The position numbers were made by a program, and so were the translations under genes. DNA of 64,000 bases, taken from NCBI GenBank assembly GCA_947447465.1, contig CANFKE010000002.1, positions 62,001 through 126,000 on the forward strand, in the 5' to 3' direction. The notes under the pieces are model-generated. The model saw only the letters and a list, made by a program, of their open reading frames with translations, did not search any database and was not told where the DNA came from. Below are positions 51,910 to 60,184 of the stretch, in pieces; the stretch's first letter is position 1; each line of letters begins with the position of its first letter. Origin of the DNA: Chitinophagaceae bacterium (GTDB lineage: Bacteria; Bacteroidota; Bacteroidia; Chitinophagales; Chitinophagaceae).

Positions 51910-52869
51910 TTATTGTTTTAGCCATTTCTCCATATATACCGGATCCAATTGGTAATAGTTGCTCTGAAATTCCGCCTTCCCGTTATTGATCCAATAGATA
52001 GCCGGTGTGCCTTCTCCTGCCATTTTGGTAAATTCATTATTGTGTGGATAATAAAGGTGGGGTATATCTATAGCATGAGATTCATCAAAGAACTGTTTTT
52101 CCTGTTCAGGTGCTCCTGCCAATACCATGTATATAGGGAACTCAGGATGTTTACGATGAATGATCTGTAAAAGGTAAGCCGCTTTTTTACAATGTGGACA
52201 ATAATAGCTGGCATATATAAGTATGTGCTTACCATGTAATAGGTCCACATTGGGTTTGCTGTCAAAGCTATATAGGGGGGTAATATCCAGCGTCTTTTTA
52301 TAAGGTACCGGTGCATTACTGGTGTCTAACGGATTGACAATAAAGCAGATGGACATTGCTATCACAATTACCGGAGGAAGCATTATATCCTGATATTTAT
52401 ATGGTTTTACCGGATAGATATACATGAGCACAATGGTCATGGCTATCATGATAATATTCTTAATGATAGCATTGAGTGGCGACATAGATAATTTATCTCC
52501 GAAGCAACCACAATCGCCGGCATTGCCATGTTTGATAATAACGAAGATGAGGTAAATAATAAAAAATACCAGCGTACCTATGACGGCCTTGTAAGTGAAT
52601 TTTTGAAGAAATATATGCAGCAACAGAAATAATCCGAGCATAAATTCAATTCCTATCATAGCCCTGGCCATAATGCCGGCAACCAACTGACTATCAAAAC
52701 CAAGGTCAATAAATGTCCATTGGAAATTATCAAAGGCATTATAGCTGTGGATCTTACTGTAGCCGGAGAAAAAAAATACACCGGCAAGTAATATCAGCAA
52801 TATAAGTCCTGGTATACGTTTTACTGAAAAACCTTTTTTCTCAACGGGTTGTTGAACGTCAATATCCAT
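51910..52869 (-). CDS. DoxX/MauE-type membrane protein fused to a thioredoxin-like domain
   Basis: Residues 20-190 contain five or six membrane helices of the MauE/DoxX redox-associated family, with the Cys pair motif GDCGCFG near residue 118. After about residue 210 a thioredoxin-like domain follows with the active-site pair in YYCPHCKKAA and a cis-Pro segment GEGTPAIYW. The two halves could pass electrons through the membrane to the periplasmic thioredoxin fold, in the manner of VKOR- or DsbD-like relays, for disulfide exchange. The partner protein is unknown. A -7 box (TATTTTTG, minus strand, 52887-52894) is 18 nt upstream. Confidence 0.82.
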   Translation of the reverse strand: MDIDVQQPVEKKGFSVKRIPGLILLILLAGVFFFSGYSKIHSYNAFDNFQWTFIDLGFDSQLVAGIMARAMIGIEFMLGLFLLLHIFLQKFTYKAVIGTLVFFIIYLIFVIIKHGNAGDCGCFGDKLSMSPLNAIIKNIIMIAMTIVLMYIYPVKPYKYQDIMLPPVIVIAMSICFIVNPLDTSNAPVPYKKTLDITPLYSFDSKPNVDLLHGKHILIYASYYCPHCKKAAYLLQIIHRKHPEFPIYMVLAGAPEQEKQFFDESHAIDIPHLYYPHNNEFTKMAGEGTPAIYWINNGKAEFQSNYYQLDPVYMEKWLKQ

Positions 52870-52929
52870 AATAAGTAATTAACGCTCAAAAATAGCGTTT
52901 TAATAGATTGCCGTAATGATAAAGGTATC

Positions 52930-53178
52930 TTAATAAAGATAGCAGGTCTCTATTGCTTTGATATTATTGGTGACAGAACTGTCTGATTCTTTTTCACAGG
53001 TGGTTTTCGCGCCTGATTTCAGATCCTGTATCTCAAATTCTTTGCTTGTATTGGTAGGAAGACCGGGATAGCCGCTATACTTGATATCGCAATGACAGAT
53101 GTACTTTTTAACACATGAAGTGTAAGACATCATACAGATAAATGCTATTGCTAAAAGTATAGTTGGGCGTAGTTTCAT
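52930..53178 (-). CDS. Small lipoprotein of unknown function
   Basis: The 82-aa reading frame opens with a lipoprotein signal peptide (lipobox SYTSC, Cys22) and has about 60 mature residues with four further cysteines, suggesting disulfides. I recognise no family. It lies alone between the DoxX fusion and a methyltransferase gene on the same strand. Lipobox, length and placement support a real gene, but codon evidence is weak. Confidence 0.6.
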   Translation of the reverse strand: MKLRPTILLAIAFICMMSYTSCVKKYICHCDIKYSGYPGLPTNTSKEFEIQDLKSGAKTTCEKESDSSVTNNIKAIETCYLY

Positions 53179-53289
53179 TGTTTACACAAGTATTTTGCAG
53201 TTGCAAGATAATAATTCAAAAGTAAAATGACAAACTTCTTTCAGTTTGGGAATGAAGCAATTAAGCTTTGCGTCAATATATAAGCCAAT

Positions 53290-54144
53290 TTACTTTTTAT
53301 TTTCGCACATGATCAGGTAATACCCCCACTTTTGTTTCAGGTAGGCCTTCTTTTGCGCCAGTCCTGTTTTGTAATGGATCTTTGAAAAGTGACTGGCATT
53401 GTAGATCATGTTGTATGCTTTTGTGCCTATTGCACCTGCAAGGCTGGCCAGATACATACGATTCACAGACTTGACTACTTCCTTACTAACATCTCTTATC
53501 TTACTTACCTCAAATGAGTTACGAGATGTCACCTCATGAAGCTCAGAGATAGATAGAATATCAGACATTGCCCAGCCATTAAGCATAGTGAGCATATCTG
53601 GTTCTTTAGTCACATCATAAGGTTGTGGCTTAAAGATGTCTGCAAACAAAATTTTACCACCGGGTTTTATGATCCGCTTCATTTCTTTGAAGAAGTCGTC
53701 TTTATTAGTAGCGGTCTGCATACTTTCTATGCACCAGGCAAAATCGAAAGTATTGTCGGCAAAGTTAGTTTGAGTGTAGTCTTGTTGTGAAAATGAGACC
53801 TTGTCGCCTACACCTTTACTTTTGGCCAACTCTGTAGCCGTGTTTACTTGCTTTTCGCTAAGGGTGATACCTTTTACGGTACAGCCAATATTTTTAGCTA
53901 GATAGATGCTTGACCCCCCAATGCCGCAACCTCCGTCAAGTACAACATCGGATGCCTTGATACCCCCCATATTCATCAGCAGGTAATTTGAATTGAGTAC
54001 TGCTTCAGCGAGATTTTTGGTGTTTTCATCCCATATCCCGTAGTGCAATCCCATTCCTTCTTCCAGTTTCCAGTGCATACGGTAGTGCACTTCCGTCTGG
54101 TCGTAGTAATTCTCAATATCCTTGTTGGTAAATAATTTCATCAA
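53290..54144 (-). CDS. Class I SAM-dependent methyltransferase
   Basis: This 284-aa enzyme has the class I Rossmann fold: motif I VVLDGGCGIGGSSIYLA near residue 66, GITLSEKQVNTATELAKSKGV (post I), and motif II/III around NTFDFAWCIESM and IIKPGGKILFADIF. The early segment HYRMHWKLEEGMGLHYGIWD and the general layout resemble tocopherol/cyclopropane-type C-methyltransferases and SmtA-like small-molecule enzymes. The substrate is not evident. It has its own -7 box (TACATTTG on the minus strand, 54169-54162). Confidence 0.8.
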   Translation of the reverse strand: MMKLFTNKDIENYYDQTEVHYRMHWKLEEGMGLHYGIWDENTKNLAEAVLNSNYLLMNMGGIKASDVVLDGGCGIGGSSIYLAKNIGCTVKGITLSEKQVNTATELAKSKGVGDKVSFSQQDYTQTNFADNTFDFAWCIESMQTATNKDDFFKEMKRIIKPGGKILFADIFKPQPYDVTKEPDMLTMLNGWAMSDILSISELHEVTSRNSFEVSKIRDVSKEVVKSVNRMYLASLAGAIGTKAYNMIYNASHFSKIHYKTGLAQKKAYLKQKWGYYLIMCENKK

Positions 54145-54161
54145 GTACCTGCTTTAAAGTA

Positions 54162-54169
54162 CAAATGTA
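54162..54169 (-). promoter_or_regulatory. -7 promoter box of the methyltransferase gene
   Basis: Minus-strand TACATTTG, a full TAnnTTTG match about 18 nt before the ATG at 54144. Confidence 0.45.
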
Positions 54170-54325
54170 ACAATTATATCCCTTTATAGTTTTAGCAACT
54201 CAGTGTTGTCCGATGTATGGTATCATTTCAAAGAGTATTTTTCATTTTGGTATTGACAGCCAGTTATTTTCAAATACGATTATCAAAAATGGAAAATTAG
54301 CATGGAGTGGTAAAATCAATTTTCT

Positions 54326-54333
54326 TACATTTG
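54326..54333 (+). promoter_or_regulatory. -7 promoter box of carA
   Basis: TACATTTG, a full match, ends 17 nt before the ATG at 54351. It lies inside the longer reading frame, which shows that the longer upstream start cannot be the real one. Confidence 0.55.
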
Positions 54334-54350
54334 CACAATTTGTTTTTTTC

Positions 54351-55460
54351 ATGACTTCTACTCAAAATACTCCCGCCTGGTTATTACTGAAGGACGGTAC
54401 AATATTTAAAGGAATATCTTTCGGCGCCAAAGGCACTACCGGTGGCGAAATTTGTTTTAATACCGGAATGACCGGTTATCAGGAAGTATTTACAGATCCG
54501 TCATATACCGGTCAGGTATTGATCATGAACAATGCTTATGTAGGTAATTACGGTGTGAAAAATGAAGATGTAGAGAGTGATTCGGTTAAGATCAGCGGCT
54601 TAATATGTAAGAATATTTCAGATCGTTTTTCGCGTATGAATGCGAATGATAATCTGGAAAACTATCTTGTCGAAAACAAAATTGTTGCCATTCATGATGT
54701 AGATACCCGTGCATTGGTGCAACATATACGTAGCAAGGGGGCAATGAATTGTATCATCAGTACTGAGTTTTCTGATGAGACATCATTGAAGGAAGCACTT
54801 GCAAAAGTGCCTGACATGGATGGATTGGAATTATCTTCTGAAATATCTACAAAAGTCCCCTACACAGTTGGTTCTCCTGATGCCTCCATCCGAATAGCTG
54901 TTATGGATTTCGGAGTTAAGAAACACATTTTGCAGTGCATGGTAGATCGTGGAGCATACATAAAAGTATTCCCTGCCAAGACCGGTATTGAAGAATTGAA
55001 GCAATTCGAAGCACATGGATACTTCATTTCTAATGGTCCCGGCGATCCGGCATCAATGGATTATGCAGTAAAAACTGTAAAAGATATTTTAGCAACTAAC
55101 AAGCCTTTTTTCGGCATCTGTCTCGGGCATCAATTATTAGCTCGTGCCAATGATATTCCTACCTTCAAGATGCATCACGGTCACAGAGGGCTCAATCATC
55201 CTGTAAAGAACCTGATCACCGGCAAAAGTGAGATCACTACCCAGAATCATGGTTTTGGTGTCAATCCTGAATCTGTAAAGAATAGTGATAAAGTAGAAGT
55301 TACTCACGTTAACCTGAATGATGGCTCTATTGAGGGTATCCGAATGAAAGGTAGAGCAGCATTTTCAGTTCAATATCATCCTGAATCTACTCCCGGCCCT
55401 TTTGATAGCCGTTACTTATTTGATGACTTTATCAGTAATATTGTTGCAAGTCAGCAATAA
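54351..55460 (+). CDS. carA: Carbamoyl-phosphate synthase small subunit (glutaminase)
   Basis: It hydrolyses glutamine and delivers ammonia to CarB for carbamoyl phosphate, used in arginine and pyrimidine synthesis. The N-terminal CPSase domain starts PAWLLLKDGTIFKGISFG; the GATase class I domain has nucleophile Cys257 in GICLGHQLL and the His-Glu pair in QYHPEST. I start at ATG 54351 because the conserved N-terminus begins here and a -7 box lies at 54326-54333; the longer frame from 54213 adds 46 unconserved residues. CarB is not adjacent. Confidence 0.92.
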   Translation: MTSTQNTPAWLLLKDGTIFKGISFGAKGTTGGEICFNTGMTGYQEVFTDPSYTGQVLIMNNAYVGNYGVKNEDVESDSVKISGLICKNISDRFSRMNANDNLENYLVENKIVAIHDVDTRALVQHIRSKGAMNCIISTEFSDETSLKEALAKVPDMDGLELSSEISTKVPYTVGSPDASIRIAVMDFGVKKHILQCMVDRGAYIKVFPAKTGIEELKQFEAHGYFISNGPGDPASMDYAVKTVKDILATNKPFFGICLGHQLLARANDIPTFKMHHGHRGLNHPVKNLITGKSEITTQNHGFGVNPESVKNSDKVEVTHVNLNDGSIEGIRMKGRAAFSVQYHPESTPGPFDSRYLFDDFISNIVASQQ

Positions 55461-55598
55461 TTCCCAACAAAAAGCATCTATTAGTTAAAAGTCTATATAC
55501 TTTAAGCAGAAGACTTTATAGTAATAATTGCTTTGCAGTTTATATATTTGACATTTGCCTGTCACATACATTATTCACTACATATTACTCAAACAGAA

Positions 55599-56552
55599 AT
55601 GAAGCAGGAAAAGGTACTCATCATAGGTTCGGGAGGACAAATAGGCGTAGAGTTGGCAATGGCTTTACGTAAAGTTTATGGAGCTGATAATGTCATTGCC
55701 AGTGATCTTCGTGAAGCACATCCATTACTTAAAGATGCCGGACCTTATGTGATACTTGATGCTATGGATGGTAAGGCCATTCATGAATTAGTAAAGAAAG
55801 AGGGGATAACTCAAATATATTTACTTGCTGCTATGTTGTCTGCTACGGGTGAAAAAGCTCCGATGAAAGCATGGGATGTGAATATGAACAGCCTGCTGCA
55901 AGTATTAGAAATTGGTGTACAAGAGAAGTTGACCAAAATATACTGGCCTAGTTCTATTGCTGTTTTCGGGCCTACAACGCCAACACTGAATACGCCGCAA
56001 CAGACTATTGTAGAACCGAGGACAGTATATGGCATAAGTAAATATACCGGTGAGTTGTGGTGCCAATATTATAATCAACGTTGGGGATTGGATGTGCGTA
56101 GTATTCGTTATCCCGGTCTTATCAGTTGGAAATCTGAACCGGGTGGTGGCACAACAGATTATGCTGTTGAGATCTATCATGAAGCACTAAAGAATAAGAA
56201 ATATACCAGTTTCTTGTCTGAAAATACTTATCTGCCCATGATGTATATGGACGACGCTATTCGCGCCACCATTGAGTTGATGGAAGCTCCCGTGGAGATG
56301 ATGAAGACAAGAATGTCTTACAACCTGTCAGCAATGAGCTTCTCTCCCAAAGAGATCGCAGCAGCAATACAAAAGCACATCCCGGAATTTACAATAGATT
56401 ATAAACCTGATTTCCGTCAGGCAATAGCAGACGGTTGGCCTAAAAGTATAGATGACTCTTTAGCCCGTGCAGATTGGGGCTGGAAAAATAATTTCGATCT
56501 CGACAGCATGACAGCAGATATGCTGATGCACTTAAGAGAAAAAATGAAATAA
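55599..56552 (+). CDS. SDR-type L-threonine 3-dehydrogenase
   Basis: This short-chain dehydrogenase-family protein of 317 aa is unlike the zinc-dependent E. coli Tdh. The NAD Rossmann motif IGSGGQIGVELA is at about residues 9-20, and the catalytic Tyr-Lys pair is in YGISKYTGE. Further segments (GPTTPTLNTPQ, RYPGLISWKSEPGGGTTDY) are characteristic of the Bacteroidota/Flavobacterium threonine dehydrogenases, which oxidise L-threonine to 2-amino-3-ketobutyrate. The ATG at 55599 is chosen; 22 extra residues upstream are not conserved. It follows carA without a clear terminator and ends at its own. Confidence 0.85.
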   Translation: MKQEKVLIIGSGGQIGVELAMALRKVYGADNVIASDLREAHPLLKDAGPYVILDAMDGKAIHELVKKEGITQIYLLAAMLSATGEKAPMKAWDVNMNSLLQVLEIGVQEKLTKIYWPSSIAVFGPTTPTLNTPQQTIVEPRTVYGISKYTGELWCQYYNQRWGLDVRSIRYPGLISWKSEPGGGTTDYAVEIYHEALKNKKYTSFLSENTYLPMMYMDDAIRATIELMEAPVEMMKTRMSYNLSAMSFSPKEIAAAIQKHIPEFTIDYKPDFRQAIADGWPKSIDDSLARADWGWKNNFDLDSMTADMLMHLREKMK

Positions 56553-56560
56553 TAAATAGT

Positions 56561-56587
56561 AAAGCTGCAGAGATGCAGCTTTTTTTA
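56561..56587 (+). terminator. Intrinsic terminator after the threonine dehydrogenase gene
   Basis: AAAGCTGCA / TGCAGCTTT is a 9-bp stem with loop GAGA, followed by a T run. Confidence 0.82.
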
Positions 56588-56737
56588 GGCCTAATTTAAA
56601 TAGTACAATTCATGATCTTTCGTATAAATTGACCTTATATCAGGCTATCTTATCCATGTGCTGACTTTCATTATAGGATGACCGACCATTATAAAAGCTC
56701 TCATTATTTACCTATTTTGCTGCCATAAAAAATCTGA

Positions 56738-58294
56738 ATGAAACAAACTATTATACTTCTTGCAATTGCTGCTTCAATACTATCTTTTAAAGGTGATAGT
56801 TCAGAAAGGGTAGATATACATTCTGTAATGCTGATAAAAAATGAAGGATTCAATAATTCTAAGGTATTGAATACTTTATTTGAATTAACTGATGTAAACG
56901 GGCCAAGGCTTACAGGTTCTGCAGGTATGAAGAGTGCTGAAGTGTGGGCTAAGAATAAACTTACAGAGTGGGGGCTGGCCAATGTAGCTATAGAACCATG
57001 GGGAGGGTTTGGTAAAGGTTGGGAGATCAATAAAAGTTATGTGGCAATGACCGCACCCTATTATCAGGCGTTGATAGCTTGCCCTAAAGCCTGGACACCG
57101 GGCACTAATGGTTTGGTTAGTGGTGTAGCGGTATTAGTGAAGATCGATAGCGTGCAGGATATGGCTAAATATGCCGGTCAACTTCGTGGTAAGATAGTGG
57201 TGATGGGAGGAATGAGCAGTGAAGTAAAACTCAATTTTACTCCGGATGCGAAAAGATATACCGAGGAAGAATTGGCTAAAATGATCGATTGGCACAATGA
57301 TGAAAATCCTACCAACCTTAGCCAGAAACCTAAAGTTCCTGCGCCAGCAGGGCGTCCGGGAGCTAATCTCAGAAAAATGGTCGATTCTTTTTTATATGCT
57401 GAAGGTGCAACTGCTGTGCTGAGTGGTGGACGGGGTACAATGGGTACATTGTTTACCAGCAATGGTGCCTCACGTGCATGGGATGCTAAACCTGTTTTGC
57501 CGGAAATGGAAATGGGTAGTGAACATTTGGGCAGATTGATCAGACTACTGGAGATAAATAAAGAAGTGAAGATAGAGATGGATACTCGTACTACCTTTCA
57601 GACAACCGATAGTATAGAGAATAATGTAATTGCCGAGATACCCGGAACTGATAAAAAACTAAAGTCTGAATTAGTAATCATTGGTGCTCACATGGATAGC
57701 TGGCATGCATCAACCGGTACAACTGATAATGGAACAGGAGTTGCAGTGATGATGGAAGCTATAAGGATCCTGAAAGCAATTGATGTTAAACCGCGCCGCA
57801 CCATCAGGATAGTTTTATGGAGTGGGGAAGAGCAGGGGCTTCTTGGGTCTCGGGCCTATGTGAAGAATCACTTTGCTGACAGACTGACCATGGAATTGAA
57901 ATCTGATCACCCAAAAGTCTCAGCATATTATAATTTAGACAATGGTGCCGGCAAGATCAGAGGCATTCATTTGCAAAGTAATGATGAGGTAAGAAATATC
58001 TTTGAAACCTGGATGGAGCCTTTTAAAGACTTGGGCGTAACCACAGCTACTATCAGAACAACAGGATCCACAGATCATATCTCATTTGATGAGGTTGGCA
58101 TTCCGGGATTCCAGTTTATTCAAGATCCGTTAGAGTATGGTACTCGTACCCATCATACCAATATGGATTGTCTTGATAGAGTCAATGCTAACGATCTGAT
58201 GCAGGCATCTATTGTTGTGGCATCATTTGTATATAATACAGCAATGAGAGATGAAATGATCCCTAGAAAATCATTACCGGTGATCAAAAAATAA
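56738..58294 (+). CDS. M28-family metallopeptidase (carboxypeptidase Q-like)
   Basis: A signal peptide of about 16-18 residues is likely (LLAIAASILS). Zinc ligands of the di-zinc M28 centre are visible: GAHMDSWHASTGTTDNGTG with His318 and Asp330, then SGEEQGLLGS with the catalytic/ligand Glu pair near 365, and HTNMDC near the C-terminus as the second-site His. Between residues about 105 and 280 a PA-like insert is present. These enzymes are exported aminopeptidases or dipeptidases acting on peptides. The length, 518 aa, matches bacterial M28 proteins with a PA insert. No operon partner is seen. Confidence 0.88.
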   Translation: MKQTIILLAIAASILSFKGDSSERVDIHSVMLIKNEGFNNSKVLNTLFELTDVNGPRLTGSAGMKSAEVWAKNKLTEWGLANVAIEPWGGFGKGWEINKSYVAMTAPYYQALIACPKAWTPGTNGLVSGVAVLVKIDSVQDMAKYAGQLRGKIVVMGGMSSEVKLNFTPDAKRYTEEELAKMIDWHNDENPTNLSQKPKVPAPAGRPGANLRKMVDSFLYAEGATAVLSGGRGTMGTLFTSNGASRAWDAKPVLPEMEMGSEHLGRLIRLLEINKEVKIEMDTRTTFQTTDSIENNVIAEIPGTDKKLKSELVIIGAHMDSWHASTGTTDNGTGVAVMMEAIRILKAIDVKPRRTIRIVLWSGEEQGLLGSRAYVKNHFADRLTMELKSDHPKVSAYYNLDNGAGKIRGIHLQSNDEVRNIFETWMEPFKDLGVTTATIRTTGSTDHISFDEVGIPGFQFIQDPLEYGTRTHHTNMDCLDRVNANDLMQASIVVASFVYNTAMRDEMIPRKSLPVIKK

Positions 58295-58368
58295 CTGTTT
58301 TGTAACTGAATTTGTTTTGTTTAACTTTTATTTAAAAAAATTAAACAAATAATTTGTCTGCATAATTG

Positions 58369-58376
58369 TATGTTTG
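58369..58376 (+). promoter_or_regulatory. -7 promoter box of oxyR
   Basis: TATGTTTG, a full match, 30 nt before the ATG at 58407. It overlaps the longer TTG-initiated reading frame (58374) and supports the inner start. Confidence 0.5.
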
Positions 58377-58406
58377 TGTTCTGATTCACGAAACCACAAC
58401 AATTTT

Positions 58407-59363
58407 ATGACCATAATCCAACTTGAGTACGCAATTGCTCTCGCAACTTACAAAAGCTTTGTAGCTGCAGCAGAGAAATCGTTTGTTACACAACCTACAC
58501 TTAGTCTGCAGATACAAAAGCTGGAAGAAGAGTTGGGGGTGAAGATATTCGATCGAAGCAAACATCCTATTGACATCACAGCAATGGGAAAGGTCATTAT
58601 AGAACAAATTCGCAAAACGCTTGAAGAGTTCGAGCGTATCCACGAATTGATCCAACAGCAGCAAAATGTAATATCCGGTACATTCAAGTTGGCTGTAATT
58701 CCAACCATTGCACCTAGTATCTTGCCGACATTGCTGGAGCACTATGCTGTCAATTTCCCGGATATCAGATTAGATGTTACGGAAATGGAAACGAACCGTA
58801 TCATTACTGCTCTGCGTAATAATGAAATAGATGCAGGTTTGCTCAGTACACCATTGGAGCAAAAAGACATAAAGGAATATCCCCTATATTATGAGCCATT
58901 TGTAGCGTACTTGCGCAACGATGATAAATTGCTGAAGAAACGTATGATAGAACCTTCAGATGTAGAACTGGATCGTATCTGGATGCTTAATGAAGGTCAT
59001 TGTATGCGCAATCAGATCATTGATCTTTGTAGTGATCAGGTGCAGCGGTTGCAGGCTAAAAGACCATTCCGTTATGAAAGCAGTAATGTAGAAACATTGC
59101 GCAGAATGGTGGATAAGAATGGCGGATTGACCATTCTTCCGGAAATGGCAACTACAGAATTTGATGAAGACAGAATTGAGAATGTTAGATATTTCGTAGA
59201 GCCAGAACCTGTTCGTGAGATCAGTTTGGTTACTAATGATCACTTTGTTCATTTTTCTATTTTACAGTCCATGATGGATGAAATATTGAAACTGGTACCT
59301 GAGAAAATGAGAGTTCAAAAGAAGAACAGAAAAGTTCTGAGAATACAGAGCGCCAGATTGTAA
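58407..59363 (+). CDS. oxyR: Hydrogen-peroxide-sensing LysR-type regulator OxyR
   Basis: The N-terminal winged helix-turn-helix (IQLEYAIALATYKSFVAAAE ... LSLQIQKLEEELG) is of LysR type. The regulatory domain has the peroxide-sensing pair: GHCMRNQIIDLC with cysteines at residues 199 and 208 when the ATG at 58407 is used, exactly the numbering of E. coli OxyR C199/C208, which form the activating disulfide. The agreement strengthens both the start choice and the call. Targets usually include catalase, peroxiredoxins and dps; dps is present at 39.5 kb. It is monocistronic with a terminator. Confidence 0.93.
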   Translation: MTIIQLEYAIALATYKSFVAAAEKSFVTQPTLSLQIQKLEEELGVKIFDRSKHPIDITAMGKVIIEQIRKTLEEFERIHELIQQQQNVISGTFKLAVIPTIAPSILPTLLEHYAVNFPDIRLDVTEMETNRIITALRNNEIDAGLLSTPLEQKDIKEYPLYYEPFVAYLRNDDKLLKKRMIEPSDVELDRIWMLNEGHCMRNQIIDLCSDQVQRLQAKRPFRYESSNVETLRRMVDKNGGLTILPEMATTEFDEDRIENVRYFVEPEPVREISLVTNDHFVHFSILQSMMDEILKLVPEKMRVQKKNRKVLRIQSARL

Positions 59364-59378
59364 GATCTATTTAAATAT

Positions 59379-59414
59379 AAAAAGGTGTCAGATGAACTCT
59401 GACACCTTTTTTTG
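59379..59414 (+). terminator. Intrinsic terminator after oxyR
   Basis: AAAAAGGTGTCAGA / TCTGACACCTTTTT is a 14-bp perfect stem with loop TGAAC and a T tail. Confidence 0.88.
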
Positions 59415-59493
59415 TTTTCACAATCGTAAGTTCGATCAATGTTACCAAATTATTAAGCCTTAATAATAACTTCTAAAGCCGGGAATATGGGAA

Positions 59494-59501
59494 TAGTTTT
59501 G
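59494..59501 (+). promoter_or_regulatory. -7 promoter box of the DUF47-pit operon
   Basis: TAGTTTTG, a full match about 28 nt before the ATG at 59530. Confidence 0.5.
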
Positions 59502-59529
59502 CACTGTATATCAAATTTTGGTTTGAATT

Positions 59530-60177
59530 ATGTCACTTGGTTCGATTTTAAAGATTTTTCTTCCTAAAGACAAGGTATTTTATAATTTATTTGAGCAGGT
59601 AGCAACTAACCTGGTGCAGATGAGCGATATGTTCAGTGCGGCTATGAAGGAAACAGACCTGACAAAAAGGGATGTTCTATTGCGTAAGCTAGAGGAAATG
59701 GAACATAGAAATGATGATGTTACCCATGAGATCTTTATTCAACTGGGACAAAATTTCATTACTCCGCTTGATCGCGAAGACATTCATTATCTGGCTACAT
59801 CTCTGGATGACATTGCAGATTATATGTGGGGCGCAGGTAAAAGAGTGGTCAATTATCAGATCAATGACACAAATGGTGCTTTGGTCGGTTTTGCAGAGAT
59901 CATTTCCAAATCAGTAAAAGCTATCAACGTTGCGGTATTTGCTTTACGTGAAATGAAGGATCTTACAGGTATTACTAAATCTTGCGTTGCTATCAATAGT
60001 CTTGAAAATGATGCGGATGATCTTTTAGACGCAACTTTACTGAAGTTATTCTCTTCTCAGATATCAGCAGTAGAGCTGATCAAACAGAAAGATATTTTCC
60101 AAATGTTGGAAATTGTTACTGATAAGTGTGAAGATGCAGCTAATGTAATCGAGTCCATCATTATTAAATATTCATAA
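59530..60177 (+). CDS. DUF47/PhoU-like partner of the Pit phosphate transporter
   Basis: This 215-aa all-helical protein of the PhoU-like family (TIGR00153 type) has the Asp/Glu-rich helices typical of it, such as EEMEHRNDDVTHEI and INSLENDADDLLDA, thought to bind metal ions. It precedes a Pit-type transporter by only 7 bp; this pairing is widespread and DUF47 proteins are believed to modulate the transporter. The exact mechanism is unknown. Confidence 0.9.
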   Translation: MSLGSILKIFLPKDKVFYNLFEQVATNLVQMSDMFSAAMKETDLTKRDVLLRKLEEMEHRNDDVTHEIFIQLGQNFITPLDREDIHYLATSLDDIADYMWGAGKRVVNYQINDTNGALVGFAEIISKSVKAINVAVFALREMKDLTGITKSCVAINSLENDADDLLDATLLKLFSSQISAVELIKQKDIFQMLEIVTDKCEDAANVIESIIIKYS

Positions 60178-60184
60178 TACGCTT

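Noticed and set aside
54213..54350. 46 extra N-terminal residues on carA
   Set aside because: They are not conserved and a full promoter box (54326-54333) lies within them, so translation must start later at 54351.
55533..55598. 22 extra N-terminal residues on the threonine dehydrogenase
   Set aside because: The Rossmann motif begins just after the ATG at 55599 and the upstream residues are unconserved.
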